A stretch of DNA of 64,000 nucleotides from Molanna angustata. Lineage: Eukaryota; Arthropoda; Insecta; Trichoptera; Molannidae. This document shows positions 49,401 through 53,581 of this stretch, piece after piece. The notes beneath the pieces are model-generated. The model had not been told where the DNA came from, made no database searches, and saw only the letters and a program-made list of their open reading frames with translations. Positions within the stretch are counted from its first letter, which is position 1; the number at the start of each line of letters is the position of its first letter. Location: positions 32,587,619 to 32,651,618 of the forward strand of contig OY754970.1 in NCBI GenBank assembly GCA_963576475.1, written 5' to 3'. The position numbers and the translations under genes are program-made.

Positions 49401-51077
49401 ATAAACGATGAAACGATGAAGCAATATACTTACATAAAACAAAAATATCACCTCGTTGTTCATTTAGATGTATTTTTCTTACATACAGTTTGTATTAATC
49501 ATTAATAGGCCTCCATTATCTTATTTCCTCCACGATAAATAGTCATTTTCTTATTTACAACCTGTGAAATATTACAGAAGTAAACAAACTGTACATTTAT
49601 TAAAGAAAGTAAATTTTATTTTAATTTGTGTTTTTGATTTAATTTTTCATCATACAAAGTTGATCTGTTTTCCCGTAACTTATCAACTGATAAATCATTC
49701 TGTTCAGGATGAAATTGTCTCTGTTATCCTACTAGAAAATACTGATAATTTAACTTTGTATTATCAGGCCTATTAGAAGATCGTCCAGGAGTTCAAATAA
49801 GAGGTGGTCGGAATGCTGGAGATCTCGGTATACAAATGTACAATATCAACGACGTGGAAGAAGATGACGACTATCCCGGAAAGAGATTTGATCAATCTTC
49901 ACACATTTATACATTTACTAATAGGTAAGTCTAAAATTATTTATTTCATCAATTGATCTTCAATCTTAAACAAAATACAATTCTTGTTTTCTATGTATAG
50001 GTATATTTAAATTCTATACCTATATGTTACTAATAACAACAGTTTTTACGAGATCAGTAGTGTTGAGCAATAACTATATTTTTTATAGAAATTATCTTAT
50101 GTTTTTCTTTTTTTAGTATGGTGCTACATCCCGACGACGGCAGTATGGCTGGTAGCATGGCAGGCAGCTGTAGTGGTAGTGTGGCAGGAAGTATCGCAGG
50201 TAGTTGTGGAGGAAGCATGTGGGGTAGTGTGAGAGGAAGTGAAGTACCCAGCGCCTGCAGTACTAGACCTCACTCTCCCATTCACACTCCTAGGGCTAAC
50301 CTGTCACGCAGAAATTCCACCACCACTTTCTCTACCAACATGGGACTCGCCAACATACTCAACGAAAGGGGTATCAAAGCTGTTCAGCCGTCCTCCACTC
50401 CAACACCCGCTGAACAGTACACACCCACAGCCACACCGTGTAATAGTCCACAACTCGGTTCACCATCTTCTTCCCCTCCCAATTCACCATCAAACAGTCC
50501 CATGGCACATTTACCACCTCTTTCCTCTTTGATCAGTAGTGGAGCAGAAATTTTACGACGAACATTTTCTCCACTGCCTGTTCAAGGAAAAGCTTCCAGC
50601 TCCCTGTCGAGCAGAGACAGAAAGGCACCGGGAGAATTACGGATATTGGATAAAGTGGAAAGGATAGGATTTGACGGATTACCCGGTACTGGAACATCAC
50701 CGCTCGCTTTGCAGGCTACTGGATCACTCTACACGAGGCGAGGTCAGCAGAGCCCCATGGCTCAACTGACCTGCTTGAAGGGGGCGCTTCGACAACGCAC
50801 TCTACCCGATTTGTTGGAACAGCCGGGAGAGAAAGTGGAACCTATCCCTCAGTTGCCCATCCTCGGGGTGCCTGCCCAGCCTGGCTCCGGTGCTCTCCGA
50901 GCCCAACTGGAGAGAACCAAACGTCGCCCTCGACCTAGACAAGATCTGGGAACAGTGACTGGTACCAGACCAGACTTGGGTTCAGTGGCCAAACCCGACA
51001 AACAATCTTCCCAATCTTTCTCTACCCTCGGAACATTAAGTTCTCTGTTGTTTGGACGTAAAGGAGGATTGTTATAG
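13468..51077 (+). CDS. milt: Milton/TRAK mitochondrial transport adaptor (gene span, isoform A)
   Basis: Eleven exons joined by GT-AG introns predict 1031 residues: 13468-13909, 39521-39597, 41803-41967, 42606-42813, 44702-44832, 45628-45953, 46960-47241, 48572-48711, 49041-49247, 49768-49924 and 50117-51077. Residues about 148-440 form the HAP1_N coiled coil, opening [18 protein letters not shown] and then [16 protein letters not shown], as in fly Milton and vertebrate TRAK1/2. Later landmarks are [38 protein letters not shown] and [15 protein letters not shown], in the family's order. The family bridges kinesin heavy chain and Miro on the mitochondrial surface and drives axonal mitochondrial transport. 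Length fits the family, about 900-1100. Two other first exons give isoforms of 1039 and 943 residues. The product call is firm; exon edges are predictions checked for phase. Confidence 0.93.
14040..16390. other. milton intron 1, first part; nothing recognised
   Basis: AT-rich intron sequence. A related pair of stretches near 15745-15800 and 15875-15930 shares GCGATAA-TTTA and TCATTAGAAATGAAATC-like words, suggesting an old duplication. No gene is visible. Confidence 0.4.
16068..16135 (-). repeat. LINE 3' tail relic, copy of a dispersed family
   Basis: The word order CAT-ACCATCACGCC, a TGTCTCTCGTGGG-like core, GGCAGAGA and GCCACATTTTTCT matches 30368-30440 and, as its reverse complement, 30230-30300, where it follows LINE coding debris. 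A weaker copy is at 37425-37480. Confidence 0.5.
16400..16485 (+). repeat. Inverted relative of the 133-bp repeat at 565-935
   Basis: TTTACTACGGAAG, CTATTAGAAATCACGCC and TTCCATTGA match the reverse complement of 565-612. In this orientation the strand sense matches the LINE at the left edge, so it is probably a fragment of that element's 5' region. Confidence 0.55.
16690..17340. repeat. Degenerate tandem repeat, period about 125-140 bp, five copies
   Basis: The phrase GTGATGGCCACAACCC, or a variant of it, recurs near 16750, 16875, 17000, 17147 and 17280. Each is followed by a T/A-rich stretch and a GTCAAGTGTGCAT-like or GTCATAAACGCAAA-like word. Copies are diverged. It leads directly into the shorter repeat at 17380, so the two form one satellite-like block in milton intron 1. 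Confidence 0.6.
17380..18255. repeat. Purine-rich minisatellite, unit about 55-65 bp, roughly 14 copies
   Basis: A unit of the form ACCCAAAGGTCTACATAAAA, AGAAGAAGAAGAATTAGACT, ATAGGAAATAGTTTGTATAA repeats with drift across almost 900 bases. One more partial unit lies at 18470-18505, past a LINE tail that appears to have inserted into the array. The + strand is strongly purine biased. Confidence 0.75.
18250..18475 (-). mobile_element. LINE 3' UTR tail inserted in the minisatellite
   Basis: The sequence is nearly identical to 37168-37390. Read on the minus strand it ends in an ATAAATAAATAAAT tail and carries the conserved GAAGAAATTGCC / GGCAATAA stem-loop. The plus-strand LINE at 33600-34340 carries the same block after its stop codon, which identifies this as a strongly 5'-truncated copy of that family or a relative. 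Confidence 0.7.
18510..19370. other. milton intron 1; no gene seen
   Basis: AT-rich, with TAGGTACCTACCTAC palindromic clusters at about 18598-18618 and 18750-18765. No coding or repeat structure beyond these. Confidence 0.45.
19373..19443. repeat. (CA)n microsatellite
   Basis: About 35 CA units, interrupted twice by CATA. A simple intronic microsatellite, useful as a polymorphic marker. Confidence 0.95.
19450..21510. other. milton intron 1; no gene seen
   Basis: AT-rich intron sequence with short chance frames only. No RNA gene or repeat family was recognised. Confidence 0.45.
21515..21690 (-). repeat. SINE/LINE tail relic with tRNA-like B box
   Basis: GTAATTTCTTCC and GTTTCCAGCCCAGAG match the tails at 41400-41500 and, reversed, 43240-43300. 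Just beyond is a minus-strand B-box-like GAGTTCGATCCC (plus-strand GGGATCGAACTC). It is a chimeric or tRNA-headed repeat without the central stem-loop. Confidence 0.5.
22181..22450 (-). mobile_element. LINE C-terminal fragment with poly(A) tail
   Basis: On the minus strand the peptide [19 protein letters not shown] is followed by [13 protein letters not shown]. This is the usual R-x-WN-x-LP then F-K-x-x-x-x-x-L end of R1/Jockey-type reverse transcriptases. The coding end is followed by a 15-base poly(A) tail, seen as a T-run on the plus strand at 22182-22196. Confidence 0.7.
22545..24040. other. milton intron 1; no gene seen
   Basis: AT-rich intron sequence with a C/T tract just before it (22490-22510) and a G-run at 23278-23288. 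Nothing else was recognised. Confidence 0.45.
24044..24406. mobile_element. MITE-like element with 14-bp terminal inverted repeats
   Basis: GAATGCGGGTGACA at 24044-24057 is exactly complementary to TGTCACCCGCATTC at 24393-24406. The 363-base interior is less AT-rich than the flanks and has no coding potential. No clear target duplication was found, so the superfamily is open. Confidence 0.6.
24448..24512 (+). repeat. tRNA-like SINE relic
   Basis: GGTTTAGTGGTATGATGG resembles an A box and GGTTCAAATTC a B box, with a CCAC/GTGG stem around a 7-base loop between them. The acceptor stem is not formed. It is a pseudo-tRNA or SINE head. Confidence 0.5.
24520..25430. other. milton intron 1; no gene seen
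   Basis: AT-rich sequence without recognisable features. Confidence 0.45.
25431..25790 (+). other. GC-raised island with a 91-codon frame; possible fourth first exon
   Basis: An ATG at 25467 opens 91 codons ([16 protein letters not shown] at the start) to a stop at 25739. Composition is clearly less AT-rich than the flanks, as at the three real milton first exons. A phase-1-compatible donor (TTCG|GTAGAT) occurs after [10 protein letters not shown]...FKETLKSF and would fit the exon at 39521, but it is weak. It could instead be 5' UTR sequence, an enhancer or chance. No homology was recognised. Confidence 0.25.
25790..27200. other. milton intron; no gene seen
   Basis: AT-rich, with a TAGGTACCTACCTACGTACC cluster at 26937-26956. 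Nothing else was recognised before the next promoter region. Confidence 0.45.
27240..27473 (+). promoter_or_regulatory. milt: Candidate milton promoter 2 with upstream ORFs
   Basis: Less AT-rich sequence precedes the ATG at 27474. It contains GATATGGCGGCCGAAG at 27274, a 10-codon upstream ORF (27277-27309), and a second upstream ORF from ATG 27421 that ends at 27504, overlapping the main start in another frame. If transcribed, these would reduce or regulate initiation at 27474. The transcription start is not determined. Confidence 0.35.
27474..27939 (+). CDS. milt: milton alternative first exon B
   Basis: The ATG at 27474 is the first in-frame ATG. The exon encodes 155 residues and ends GAAG|GTAACT, phase 1, so it also splices in frame to 39521 and yields a 1039-residue isoform. 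The start [19 protein letters not shown] is followed by an acidic, serine-rich stretch and a cysteine cluster, [12 protein letters not shown]. The junction reads DEDLVLE then VLCSNRV, much like the TRAK N-terminus just before the coiled coil. This makes it the best match to the canonical vertebrate form. Confidence 0.87.
27940..28545. other. milton intron; no gene seen
   Basis: Starts with the exon B donor and continues AT-rich. Frames in both directions over 27940-28230 are AT-composition artefacts or shadows of exon B. Confidence 0.5.
28549..28763. repeat. Long foldback, about 84-bp arms, repetitive loop
   Basis: Arms 28549-28633 and 28679-28763 are essentially perfect reverse complements. 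The 45-base centre contains further copies of the arm words GACGATGTGCTTT and CGTCAGAATAATG, so the core is itself repetitive and palindromic. It lies in the milton intron after exon B. No coding content. Confidence 0.9.
28770..29880. other. milton intron; SINE relics only
   Basis: Two weak tRNA-like relics can be seen. One is at 29030-29072 on the minus strand and the other at 29455-29515 on the plus strand, which contains GGCTCGGTGGCTGAATGGTA. The rest is featureless AT-rich sequence. Confidence 0.4.
29880..30300 (+). mobile_element. Decayed LINE 3' end with UTR
   Basis: Broken plus-strand frames show [19 protein letters not shown] and then [13 protein letters not shown], resembling the region after the reverse transcriptase. 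The following UTR has CCCGTGAGGGACATGGCATG and ends in a TATG-rich tail. Oppositely oriented copies of that UTR occur at 30368, 16068 and 37425. Stops in all frames mean it is dead. Minus-strand frames of 113-124 codons over this region are shadows. Confidence 0.5.
30368..30450 (-). repeat. LINE 3' tail relic
   Basis: CCATGTCCCTAATGGGTTAGGC and the following GCAGAG and GTCACATTTTTCTGTC words are the reverse complement of the UTR at 30230-30300, only about 70 bases away. The two copies lie in opposite orientation. Confidence 0.55.
30460..31845. other. milton intron; no gene seen
   Basis: AT-rich, with a short (GT)n tract at 31481-31507. No coding or repeat structure was recognised. Confidence 0.45.
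31850..31918 (-). repeat. tRNA-like sequence with AGA anticodon loop, probable SINE or pseudo-tRNA
   Basis: The 69-base minus-strand sequence forms a 6-of-7 acceptor stem (GTCGATG/CCTCGAC), a 5-bp anticodon stem around loop CTAGAAA (anticodon AGA, serine), and a T arm with TTCGAAT and 4 of 5 pairs. A true tRNA-Ser would have a long variable arm, which is absent. It is therefore a pseudo-tRNA or SINE head. Related A-box words (GGCAGAGCGGTTAG) recur at 58450-58502 on the minus strand. Confidence 0.5.
32085..32595 (-). mobile_element. LINE 3' fragment, reverse transcriptase C-terminal region
   Basis: The minus strand contains [18 protein letters not shown] and then [12 protein letters not shown]. 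The R-W-x-GH-x-x-R and GRPK-x-x-W motifs mark the end of RTE/CR1-type reverse transcriptases. Upstream on the same strand, broken frames give [14 protein letters not shown], the preceding block. At least one frame break and stops separate the blocks. Its 3' end carries a GAAGAAGAAG tail. Confidence 0.75.
32600..33075. other. milton intron; no gene seen
   Basis: AT-rich intron sequence without recognisable features. Confidence 0.45.
33080..33172 (-). mobile_element. LINE 3' UTR tail, very short copy
   Basis: Carries the minus-strand block of the family: an (A/T)-rich tail, TGGCGGGCTTATT, a disrupted stem-loop and TTTCTTCCAACCAACC. It lies about 500 bases upstream of a longer copy of the same family in the opposite orientation. 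Confidence 0.65.
33600..34340 (+). mobile_element. LINE 3' fragment with complete 3' UTR
   Basis: The frame 33637-34056 reads [48 protein letters not shown] and ends [13 protein letters not shown]. This is the Jockey/CR1-type C-terminal pattern (L-x-Y-x-D, Q-N-x-x-R-F-I, L-x-WLP-x-x-R-R). The 3' UTR after it has GAAGAAATTGCC-TCCA-GGCAATAAG and ends in a TAAATAAATATAAATATAA tail. It anchors the identity of the tail-only copies at 18250, 33080 and 37168. Confidence 0.8.
34345..35390. other. milton intron; no gene seen
   Basis: AT-rich sequence with a TAATAATAATAATAATTT tract near 34772. Nothing else was recognised. Confidence 0.45.
35395..36140 (+). mobile_element. LINE 3' fragment interrupted by a short insertion
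   Basis: The first block, about 35470-35608, encodes [15 protein letters not shown] and [12 protein letters not shown]. The second, 35750-36140, encodes [20 protein letters not shown] and [20 protein letters not shown] before its stop. Both are successive parts of one reverse-transcriptase C-terminal region. They are separated by 141 bases flanked by the direct repeat TGACTCTAACAG (35597-35608 and 35750-35761). The 5' end is decayed with stops before 35470. Confidence 0.75.
35609..35749. mobile_element. Short insertion nested in the LINE, 12-bp target duplication
   Basis: The 141-base insert begins TGTAACTTAGTGGCAG and ends GACTGCGACTTTCC. It has no reading frame, poly(A) tail or terminal inverted repeats. 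The perfect 12-base direct repeat on both sides shows a true insertion event. That duplication length fits LINE-driven retroposition, for example a truncated SINE. Confidence 0.7.
36145..37165. other. milton intron; no gene seen
   Basis: AT-rich, with TAGGTACCTACC clusters at 36510 and 36810. No coding or repeat structure. Confidence 0.45.
37168..37392 (-). mobile_element. LINE 3' UTR tail, near-identical to 18250-18475
   Basis: The order of words is the same as at 18250, with only scattered differences. These include the ATTTATTTATTTATACATC start, the GGCGGGCTTATTGCC stem-loop and the CAACAGCAAATAAA end. The high identity suggests recent retroposition of both copies. Confidence 0.75.
37735..38316 (+). 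promoter_or_regulatory. milt: Candidate milton promoter 3, CpG-rich, and 5' UTR
   Basis: The stretch 37735-38300 is the most GC- and CpG-rich in the window and ends at the exon C start codon. It contains ATG 37873, which opens a short upstream frame of about 40 codons if transcription starts before it. Long frames on both strands here follow from the raised GC and have no recognisable product. A housekeeping-style broad promoter is inferred, not shown. Confidence 0.45.
38317..38494 (+). CDS. milt: milton alternative first exon C
   Basis: The ATG at 38317 encodes 59 residues and ends GAAG|GTATTA in phase 1, so it splices in frame to 39521 and gives a 943-residue isoform. The peptide opens [19 protein letters not shown] and ends [10 protein letters not shown], joining VLCSNRV. 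The KKRRRK run is a possible nuclear-localisation or phospholipid-binding motif. The frame is open further upstream to a GTG at 38302, but no other ATG is in frame. It is the closest first exon to the shared exons, only 1.0 kb away. Confidence 0.82.
39521..39597 (+). CDS. milt: milton shared exon 2, start of the HAP1_N coiled coil
   Basis: The acceptor TTTGTTTCAG precedes TC, which completes a valine codon from any of the three first exons. The exon encodes [17 protein letters not shown], then AVTRLLEE, and ends in phase 0 at GAG|GTAATT. This is the most conserved block of the Milton/TRAK/HAP1 family and marks the start of the region that binds kinesin heavy chain. Confidence 0.95.
39874..39929. 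other. Perfect 24-bp hairpin in milton intron
   Basis: TAACTCAACAATGAATATTT and the next four bases pair perfectly with the stretch ending at 39929, leaving an 8-base loop (39898-39905). The size and loop resemble a short precursor hairpin, but no flanking stem supports a microRNA. It may be a snapback scar. Confidence 0.7.
40310..40612. mobile_element. Foldback element with diverged arms of about 90 bp
   Basis: The left arm (about 40385-40475) and the right arm (about 40520-40610) are reverse complements with about 80 percent identity. They share TTTAGTCCACAAA, CCATTCAC and ATGCTGAGCATC-like words. Half copies are at 1790-1955 and 43330-43450. It is a non-autonomous inverted-repeat family, fairly old. 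Confidence 0.65.
40918..41117. repeat. Dispersed repeat, copy 2 (first copy at 960-1165)
   Basis: Starts ATTATTAAAATATTTGGAAC and follows copy 1 word for word, with small indels, through GTAAGCCCTGTAGGTGCC and TTCTATAATATTCC. Same orientation as copy 1. It is followed by a (TTTA)n tract at 41124-41144. No coding capacity. Confidence 0.7.
41388..41510 (-). repeat. Retroelement 3' tail with the conserved stem-loop
   Basis: Contains GGTGAGTTTATTGCC, loop ATAT, GGCAATTTCTTC and then CCAGTGTTTCCAGCCCAGAG. The stem-loop is the same as in the LINE tails at 18250 and 37168, but the flank matches 21515 and 43240, so this is a second family sharing the structure. Confidence 0.6.
41803..41967 (+). CDS. 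milt: milton shared exon 3, coiled coil
   Basis: The acceptor ATTGCAG and the donor CAG|GTGAAA enclose exactly 55 codons, phase 0 at both ends. The exon encodes [20 protein letters not shown] and a heptad-rich stretch ending KKTELIQ. It continues the HAP1_N coiled coil that mediates dimerisation and kinesin binding in the family. Confidence 0.95.
42273..42414. repeat. Foldback, 61-bp arms, 20-base loop
   Basis: Arms 42273-42333 and 42354-42414 are reverse complements with about five mismatches. The loop holds a CACGTG palindrome. It lies in the milton intron between exons 3 and 4 and would form a long RNA hairpin in the pre-mRNA. Confidence 0.85.
42606..42813 (+). CDS. milt: milton shared exon 4, coiled coil
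   Basis: The acceptor ATAATTAG and the donor CTTG|GTAAAT enclose 69 codons plus one base. The exon encodes [14 protein letters not shown], then [20 protein letters not shown] and ends VSAQL. The L-x-x-E-N-x-x-L-R heptads match the TRAK segment in which a serine-rich linker follows the EES motif. Codon use is GC-richer than the flanking introns. Confidence 0.95.
42860..44400. other. milton intron 4; retroelement tail and foldback relic
   Basis: Holds a plus-strand retroelement tail at 43165-43310 (a B-box-like GGGTTTGATTCC, TCTCTGGGCTGGAAAC, then the GAAGAAATTGCC stem-loop) and a half copy of the foldback family at 43330-43450. The rest is AT-rich with no gene. Confidence 0.55.
44409..44663 (+). 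other. Unassigned 84-codon frame in milton intron
   Basis: The frame starts [20 protein letters not shown] and is less AT-rich than its surroundings. It lies 38 bases upstream of exon 5, and its stop at 44661 precludes direct joining. No domain was recognised. It may be a fragment of an old transposon or a chance frame. Confidence 0.15.
44702..44832 (+). CDS. milt: milton shared exon 5, coiled coil
   Basis: The acceptor TTCTTTACAG leaves CC, which completes the alanine codon begun by the last G of exon 4. The exon encodes [20 protein letters not shown] and a heptad stretch ending ATEEKLHQ, with donor CAG|GTAAAT in phase 0. The DELAK motif corresponds to the SEELAK region of TRAK coiled coils. 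Confidence 0.93.
45317..45612 (-). mobile_element. LINE C-terminal fragment abutting a splice acceptor
   Basis: The minus strand reads [20 protein letters not shown], then [20 protein letters not shown] and [15 protein letters not shown]. This is the well-known C-terminal end of CR1-like reverse transcriptases (Y-K-x-LHG, then F-x-x-RV-x-x-WN-x-LP). The element's coding-side edge lies only about 15-25 bases upstream of milton exon 6, inside the acceptor region. The peptide extension into exon 6 antisense is a shadow. Confidence 0.8.
45628..45953 (+). CDS. milt: milton shared exon 6, end of coiled coil and SxLDSGIG motif
   Basis: The acceptor TTACTTTCAG is followed by [20 protein letters not shown], and the coiled coil closes with [20 protein letters not shown]. 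An alanine/arginine/proline linker and the family motif [12 protein letters not shown] follow. The donor AAT|GTAAGC leaves two bases (phase 2) for a methionine codon. Reading into the intron gives an immediate TAA, and an AATAAA lies at 45999. The coiled-coil end corresponds to the last part of the kinesin-binding region. Confidence 0.95.
46027..46222. repeat. 32-bp tandem repeat, six near-perfect copies
   Basis: ATGGTCTTCATAGATGAACT and the following GTGATTATTTTT repeat every 32 bases at 46032, 46064, 46096, 46128, 46160 and 46192. The array starts about 70 bases into milton intron 6. The copies are almost identical, so the array is young and probably length-polymorphic. Confidence 0.95.
46960..47241 (+). 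CDS. milt: milton shared exon 7
   Basis: The acceptor ATATTTCAG leaves G, completing the ATG codon split from exon 6. The exon opens [15 protein letters not shown], the conserved KKVFETV-R block of the Milton/TRAK C-terminal domain. It continues with a glycine/serine/alanine-rich stretch and ends FGEAEDLYP with donor TCC|GTAAGT, phase 2. The region after the coiled coil is where the family contacts Miro and mitochondria. Confidence 0.92.
47278..48138 (+). mobile_element. hAT transposon copy with transposase C-terminal remnant
   Basis: Terminal inverted repeats CAGGGGTCGGCGAAG and TTTGCCGACCACTG bound 861 bases, flanked by a perfect 8-base duplication ACTTAGGC (47270-47277 and 48139-48146). 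Inside, the frame 47552-47749 encodes [20 protein letters not shown] and [11 protein letters not shown]. After a one-base slip [20 protein letters not shown] continues. This is the hAT dimerisation domain of the GTF2IRD2/zinc-finger-BED-like group. The upstream transposase, including the catalytic DDE residues before it, is deleted. The insertion is 36 bases inside milton intron 7. Confidence 0.9.
48340..48398 (+). repeat. tRNA-like SINE relic
   Basis: TTGTGGCAGAGTGCC resembles an A box and GGGTTTGAATCCC is a good B box, spaced as in a tRNA. No full cloverleaf forms. It lies in milton intron 7, downstream of the hAT element. Confidence 0.5.
48572..48711 (+). CDS. milt: milton shared exon 8
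   Basis: The acceptor TTATCTAG leaves C, which completes the proline codon from exon 7. The exon encodes [20 protein letters not shown], then [15 protein letters not shown], and ends FDYD plus one base (donor ATG|GTATGC). The PG-x-PG-A-x-DLE-x-AL-RRL block matches the PGTPGSHDLETALRRL block of TRAK proteins, so this exon is well supported despite its small size. Confidence 0.95.
48712..49040. other. milton intron 8 with a tRNA-like relic
   Basis: A short intron. CTGTAGCATAGTGAGTAGT and GCATCCTGAATTTGATGCC at 48793-48856 look like a decayed tRNA-derived repeat. Near 48930 there is a small TTAACGTCAATATTGACGTTAA palindrome. Confidence 0.4.
49041..49247 (+). CDS. milt: milton shared exon 9, [16 protein letters not shown] motif
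   Basis: The acceptor TTTATTACAG and the donor TCAG|GTAACA bound 207 bases, phase 1 in and out. The exon encodes [15 protein letters not shown], then [20 protein letters not shown] and AQLATPTMS. The LQIVKP-EGS-TLH-W-QLA block is diagnostic for the Milton/TRAK C-terminal domain. Confidence 0.96.
49250..49767. other. milton intron 9; no gene seen
   Basis: AT-rich intron. The 70-codon frame at 49564-49776 is AT-composition noise that runs into the exon 10 acceptor. Confidence 0.6.
49768..49924 (+). CDS. milt: milton shared exon 10
   Basis: The acceptor GTATTATCAG is followed by [13 protein letters not shown], then [19 protein letters not shown] and HIYTFTN. This matches the family order LDPRPGV, YCLNDFEEDD and STFTFT. 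The donor ATAG|GTAAGT leaves AG in phase 2. The acidic VEEDDD cluster is conserved. Confidence 0.95.
50117..51077 (+). CDS. milt: milton last coding exon
   Basis: The acceptor CTTTTTTTAG leaves T, completing a serine codon. Then come [12 protein letters not shown] and a run of G-S-x repeats (about residues 720-745), [20 protein letters not shown], which matches STTTMSTSLGL of TRAK, and proline/serine-rich segments. [12 protein letters not shown] motif corresponds to VDKVRRFG. The exon ends [10 protein letters not shown] and TAG at 51077. A 97-codon frame inside it (50239-50532) is a shadow. Confidence 0.96.
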
Positions 51078-52480
51078 ATCCGCTGTTATAGTTTTTATTT
51101 ATTGTGATACAAAATTGGACATTTTGAAACTGAAGAAGTATGTTGCATTTATCTAATGTTTTATTGCTGTTTCATTTTTAAATTTTGTGATGTTTTGTAA
51201 ATAAAAAAATTAAAAAGACGAAAAAATGTTTAAAATTATTACTCATTTTGTTGGCTTTATTAAAACTATTTTACTAACTCGTTGCTAAGCAGTAAGGATT
51301 CTTTGAATTTCGTATGTCTCTTTGAAATGTCTAGTTTTGTATTAACATTCTGGTGAAAAGTTTTCTAATAACTAGCAAGTGATACATTAACTTAGTGTAA
51401 ATAACAATTTGTTATATTTACAATTTATATAACTAGCCAATTGAATTAATTGAGCAGTTTAGGGACACAACAACAATAAGTGATTAATAAATTAGACTTG
51501 TTTTTGTAGAATTATTTTATAATTAAGTATTGCAATCATTCTATTTTTTCCGCTTTTAATAGTCTGACTTTTATGTTGAGAATTTTGACTGTGGTTGTTA
51601 TTTTGATGTTGATCGGGTTGAAATTTTTGTAAAAATTATTCTAAAAAAGATAGTATGTGAAACCTTTGTTTGAAATATGTATTTAATATCAAGTTGATCC
51701 AAGTATTATTATAATTTTCAATATAATATAAATTATCGGTGAAATGTCTGTAACATATTTTGTGTTGTAATTTAAAGGAAAGCGAAAAACATCACATATT
51801 TATTTTTTAATGTAGATCTCAAACTTTTTATTCAGTCAATTAATTTTTAGTTTGTATGTTGAATCAAATATTTGTCTTGTAACCGAGTTACGATATTGAT
51901 GTGTTGATGTTGTTATTGTTTAAGTTATTTTCGAGGGAAATTAAGTCACACAAAAATATAATATGTAGTAGGTTTCATGTACTATATATTTTTTTTAAAT
52001 AATCTAACTCAACTAAATTAATTGTAATTCAATATTCAAGTTTTTTACATTCTCAGGAGTCGTGATTTGATATAATAGTGTATTTTCCATTGTTCAATTA
52101 AACAATATCAATCTTCTGTGTAAATATTGTAAGAACTTTTTATATTGAAAACATTTTATAAAATACATGATAACGTCATAACTTTGTTTCATAGTTTATC
52201 AAAATTTTGAAATGGTGTTTAGTGAATCTAATAATTTTGAATTGAACATGACTCGGATTATAAAGGAAAATATATTGATCATATTCAATTAATATTTTTA
52301 CATTTTTAGAGACGCGATCAGTAAAAATTAATAAATCTACAAGTTACAGAAGCATTTAAGAACATATACAATATTTCCATATGTAATTTTGTTTGTATTT
52401 TACTGTATCTATTTTATTTATTACAATAATCAATATCATCATGATTTTATTATGATAATTTGACTAATACATACATTTAT
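51078..52480 (+). other. milt: milton 3' UTR and AT-rich downstream flank
   Basis: Strongly AT-rich sequence without frames follows the stop. The first AATAAA is at 51200, and several more AATAAA/ATTAAA words follow up to about 52200, so a longer 3' UTR with alternative polyadenylation is possible. Nothing else was recognised. Confidence 0.5.
51200..51205 (+). promoter_or_regulatory. milt: Candidate milton polyadenylation signal
   Basis: AATAAA, 123 bases after the stop codon and followed by an A-rich and then T-rich stretch. It is the first canonical signal, but the AT-rich flank makes others possible. Confidence 0.5.
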
Positions 52481-52560
52481 CATTAATGGGAGTCCAATCT
52501 TTGTATACAAAATTAAACTTTAATCCATTTACAAAATTTCAATCAAACACACCCACATTG

Positions 52561-53255
52561 ACACGCTACGTCCTACGTAGGCGATTCAAAGCGAACGCGA
52601 TTGCGAAGCGATGTGGTGCGGATACAAGCGAACTCAATGCGGTGCGACGCGGCGGCTCTGTCCTACATGTGCGCGAATCGTTCCCTCTGCCGCCAGCAAC
52701 TGTCATGGATGTACGTATATACAATACTCAAGAAGTATGTTTGGCAGAGAAGTGAAACTAATATTGTGTACTTATTTATGGGGGATATCACAATTTGTAT
52801 GAAGAATTACGTGATCTTGAATTAATAAATGAGACTGAATTTACATCTTTCCGGGAAACATATCAAAATTTGACATTCGTGTAAGCGAGAGAAAACTTTG
52901 TGTGTTATGAACTATTGTAAAATAGCAATAATAAATAAATGTGTTTACTTGTAGTCCCATTTAATTTTGCCAAATCCTAAAATTCGCGGTTCGATAATAA
53001 TAATTCTTTTGTCCCATAATATGGGACGTTCATGGACAGAAGTAATTAAAATTTCTGTTTTTGACATGTCAAAAAACAATGGCACCGCTTTCAATTCGCG
53101 CGAAAATATCAAACCAACTGATCGCGTTCGCTTCGCATCGAAAAATACTCGCGGTCGGTAACGTAGGACACTTCCATAGTTACCGACTGTTATTTTCGCG
53201 CCTCGCCGCGCCGCTTCGCATTCGCTTTGAATCGCCTACGTAGGACGTCGCGTAA
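52561..53255. mobile_element. DNA transposon-like element with 27-bp perfect inverted repeats
   Basis: Positions 52569-52595 are the exact reverse complement of 53221-53247, beginning CGTCCTACGTAGG at the outer end. Both ends carry GCGAAGCG/GCGAAC words as subterminal repeats and are CpG-rich, while the centre is AT-rich. No transposase frame exists; frames near 52600-52800 reflect the GC-rich end only. No target duplication was identified with confidence. Confidence 0.75.
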
Positions 53256-53581
53256 CAGACTAATAAACAATTAAGGTGCAACACGAAAAATATTTGACAT
53301 AGTATTATTATGATTAGTAATAAATATTTGAACAGATTCAAAGGAATTTGCTTTGTTTGATTCAATAATGACTTAAAAAAATCATTCATAAGATTTGTGT
53401 GAATTTTTATTAAAGAAAAAATATTCAAACAACACATTATTTTTATTCAAATTACATACAAAAAAAGTATTGTTAGTAAACTAATCATGATGTTATTTTT
53501 TTTATTTATGGACCATTTTTATGCAGTATTACATTTATGTTGTTCAAAAAACACAGAATATTTATAACCATTTATATCATA

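Noticed and set aside
50239..50532. 97-codon frame within the last milton exon
   Set aside because: Out of frame with the conserved [11 protein letters not shown] segment; a shadow.
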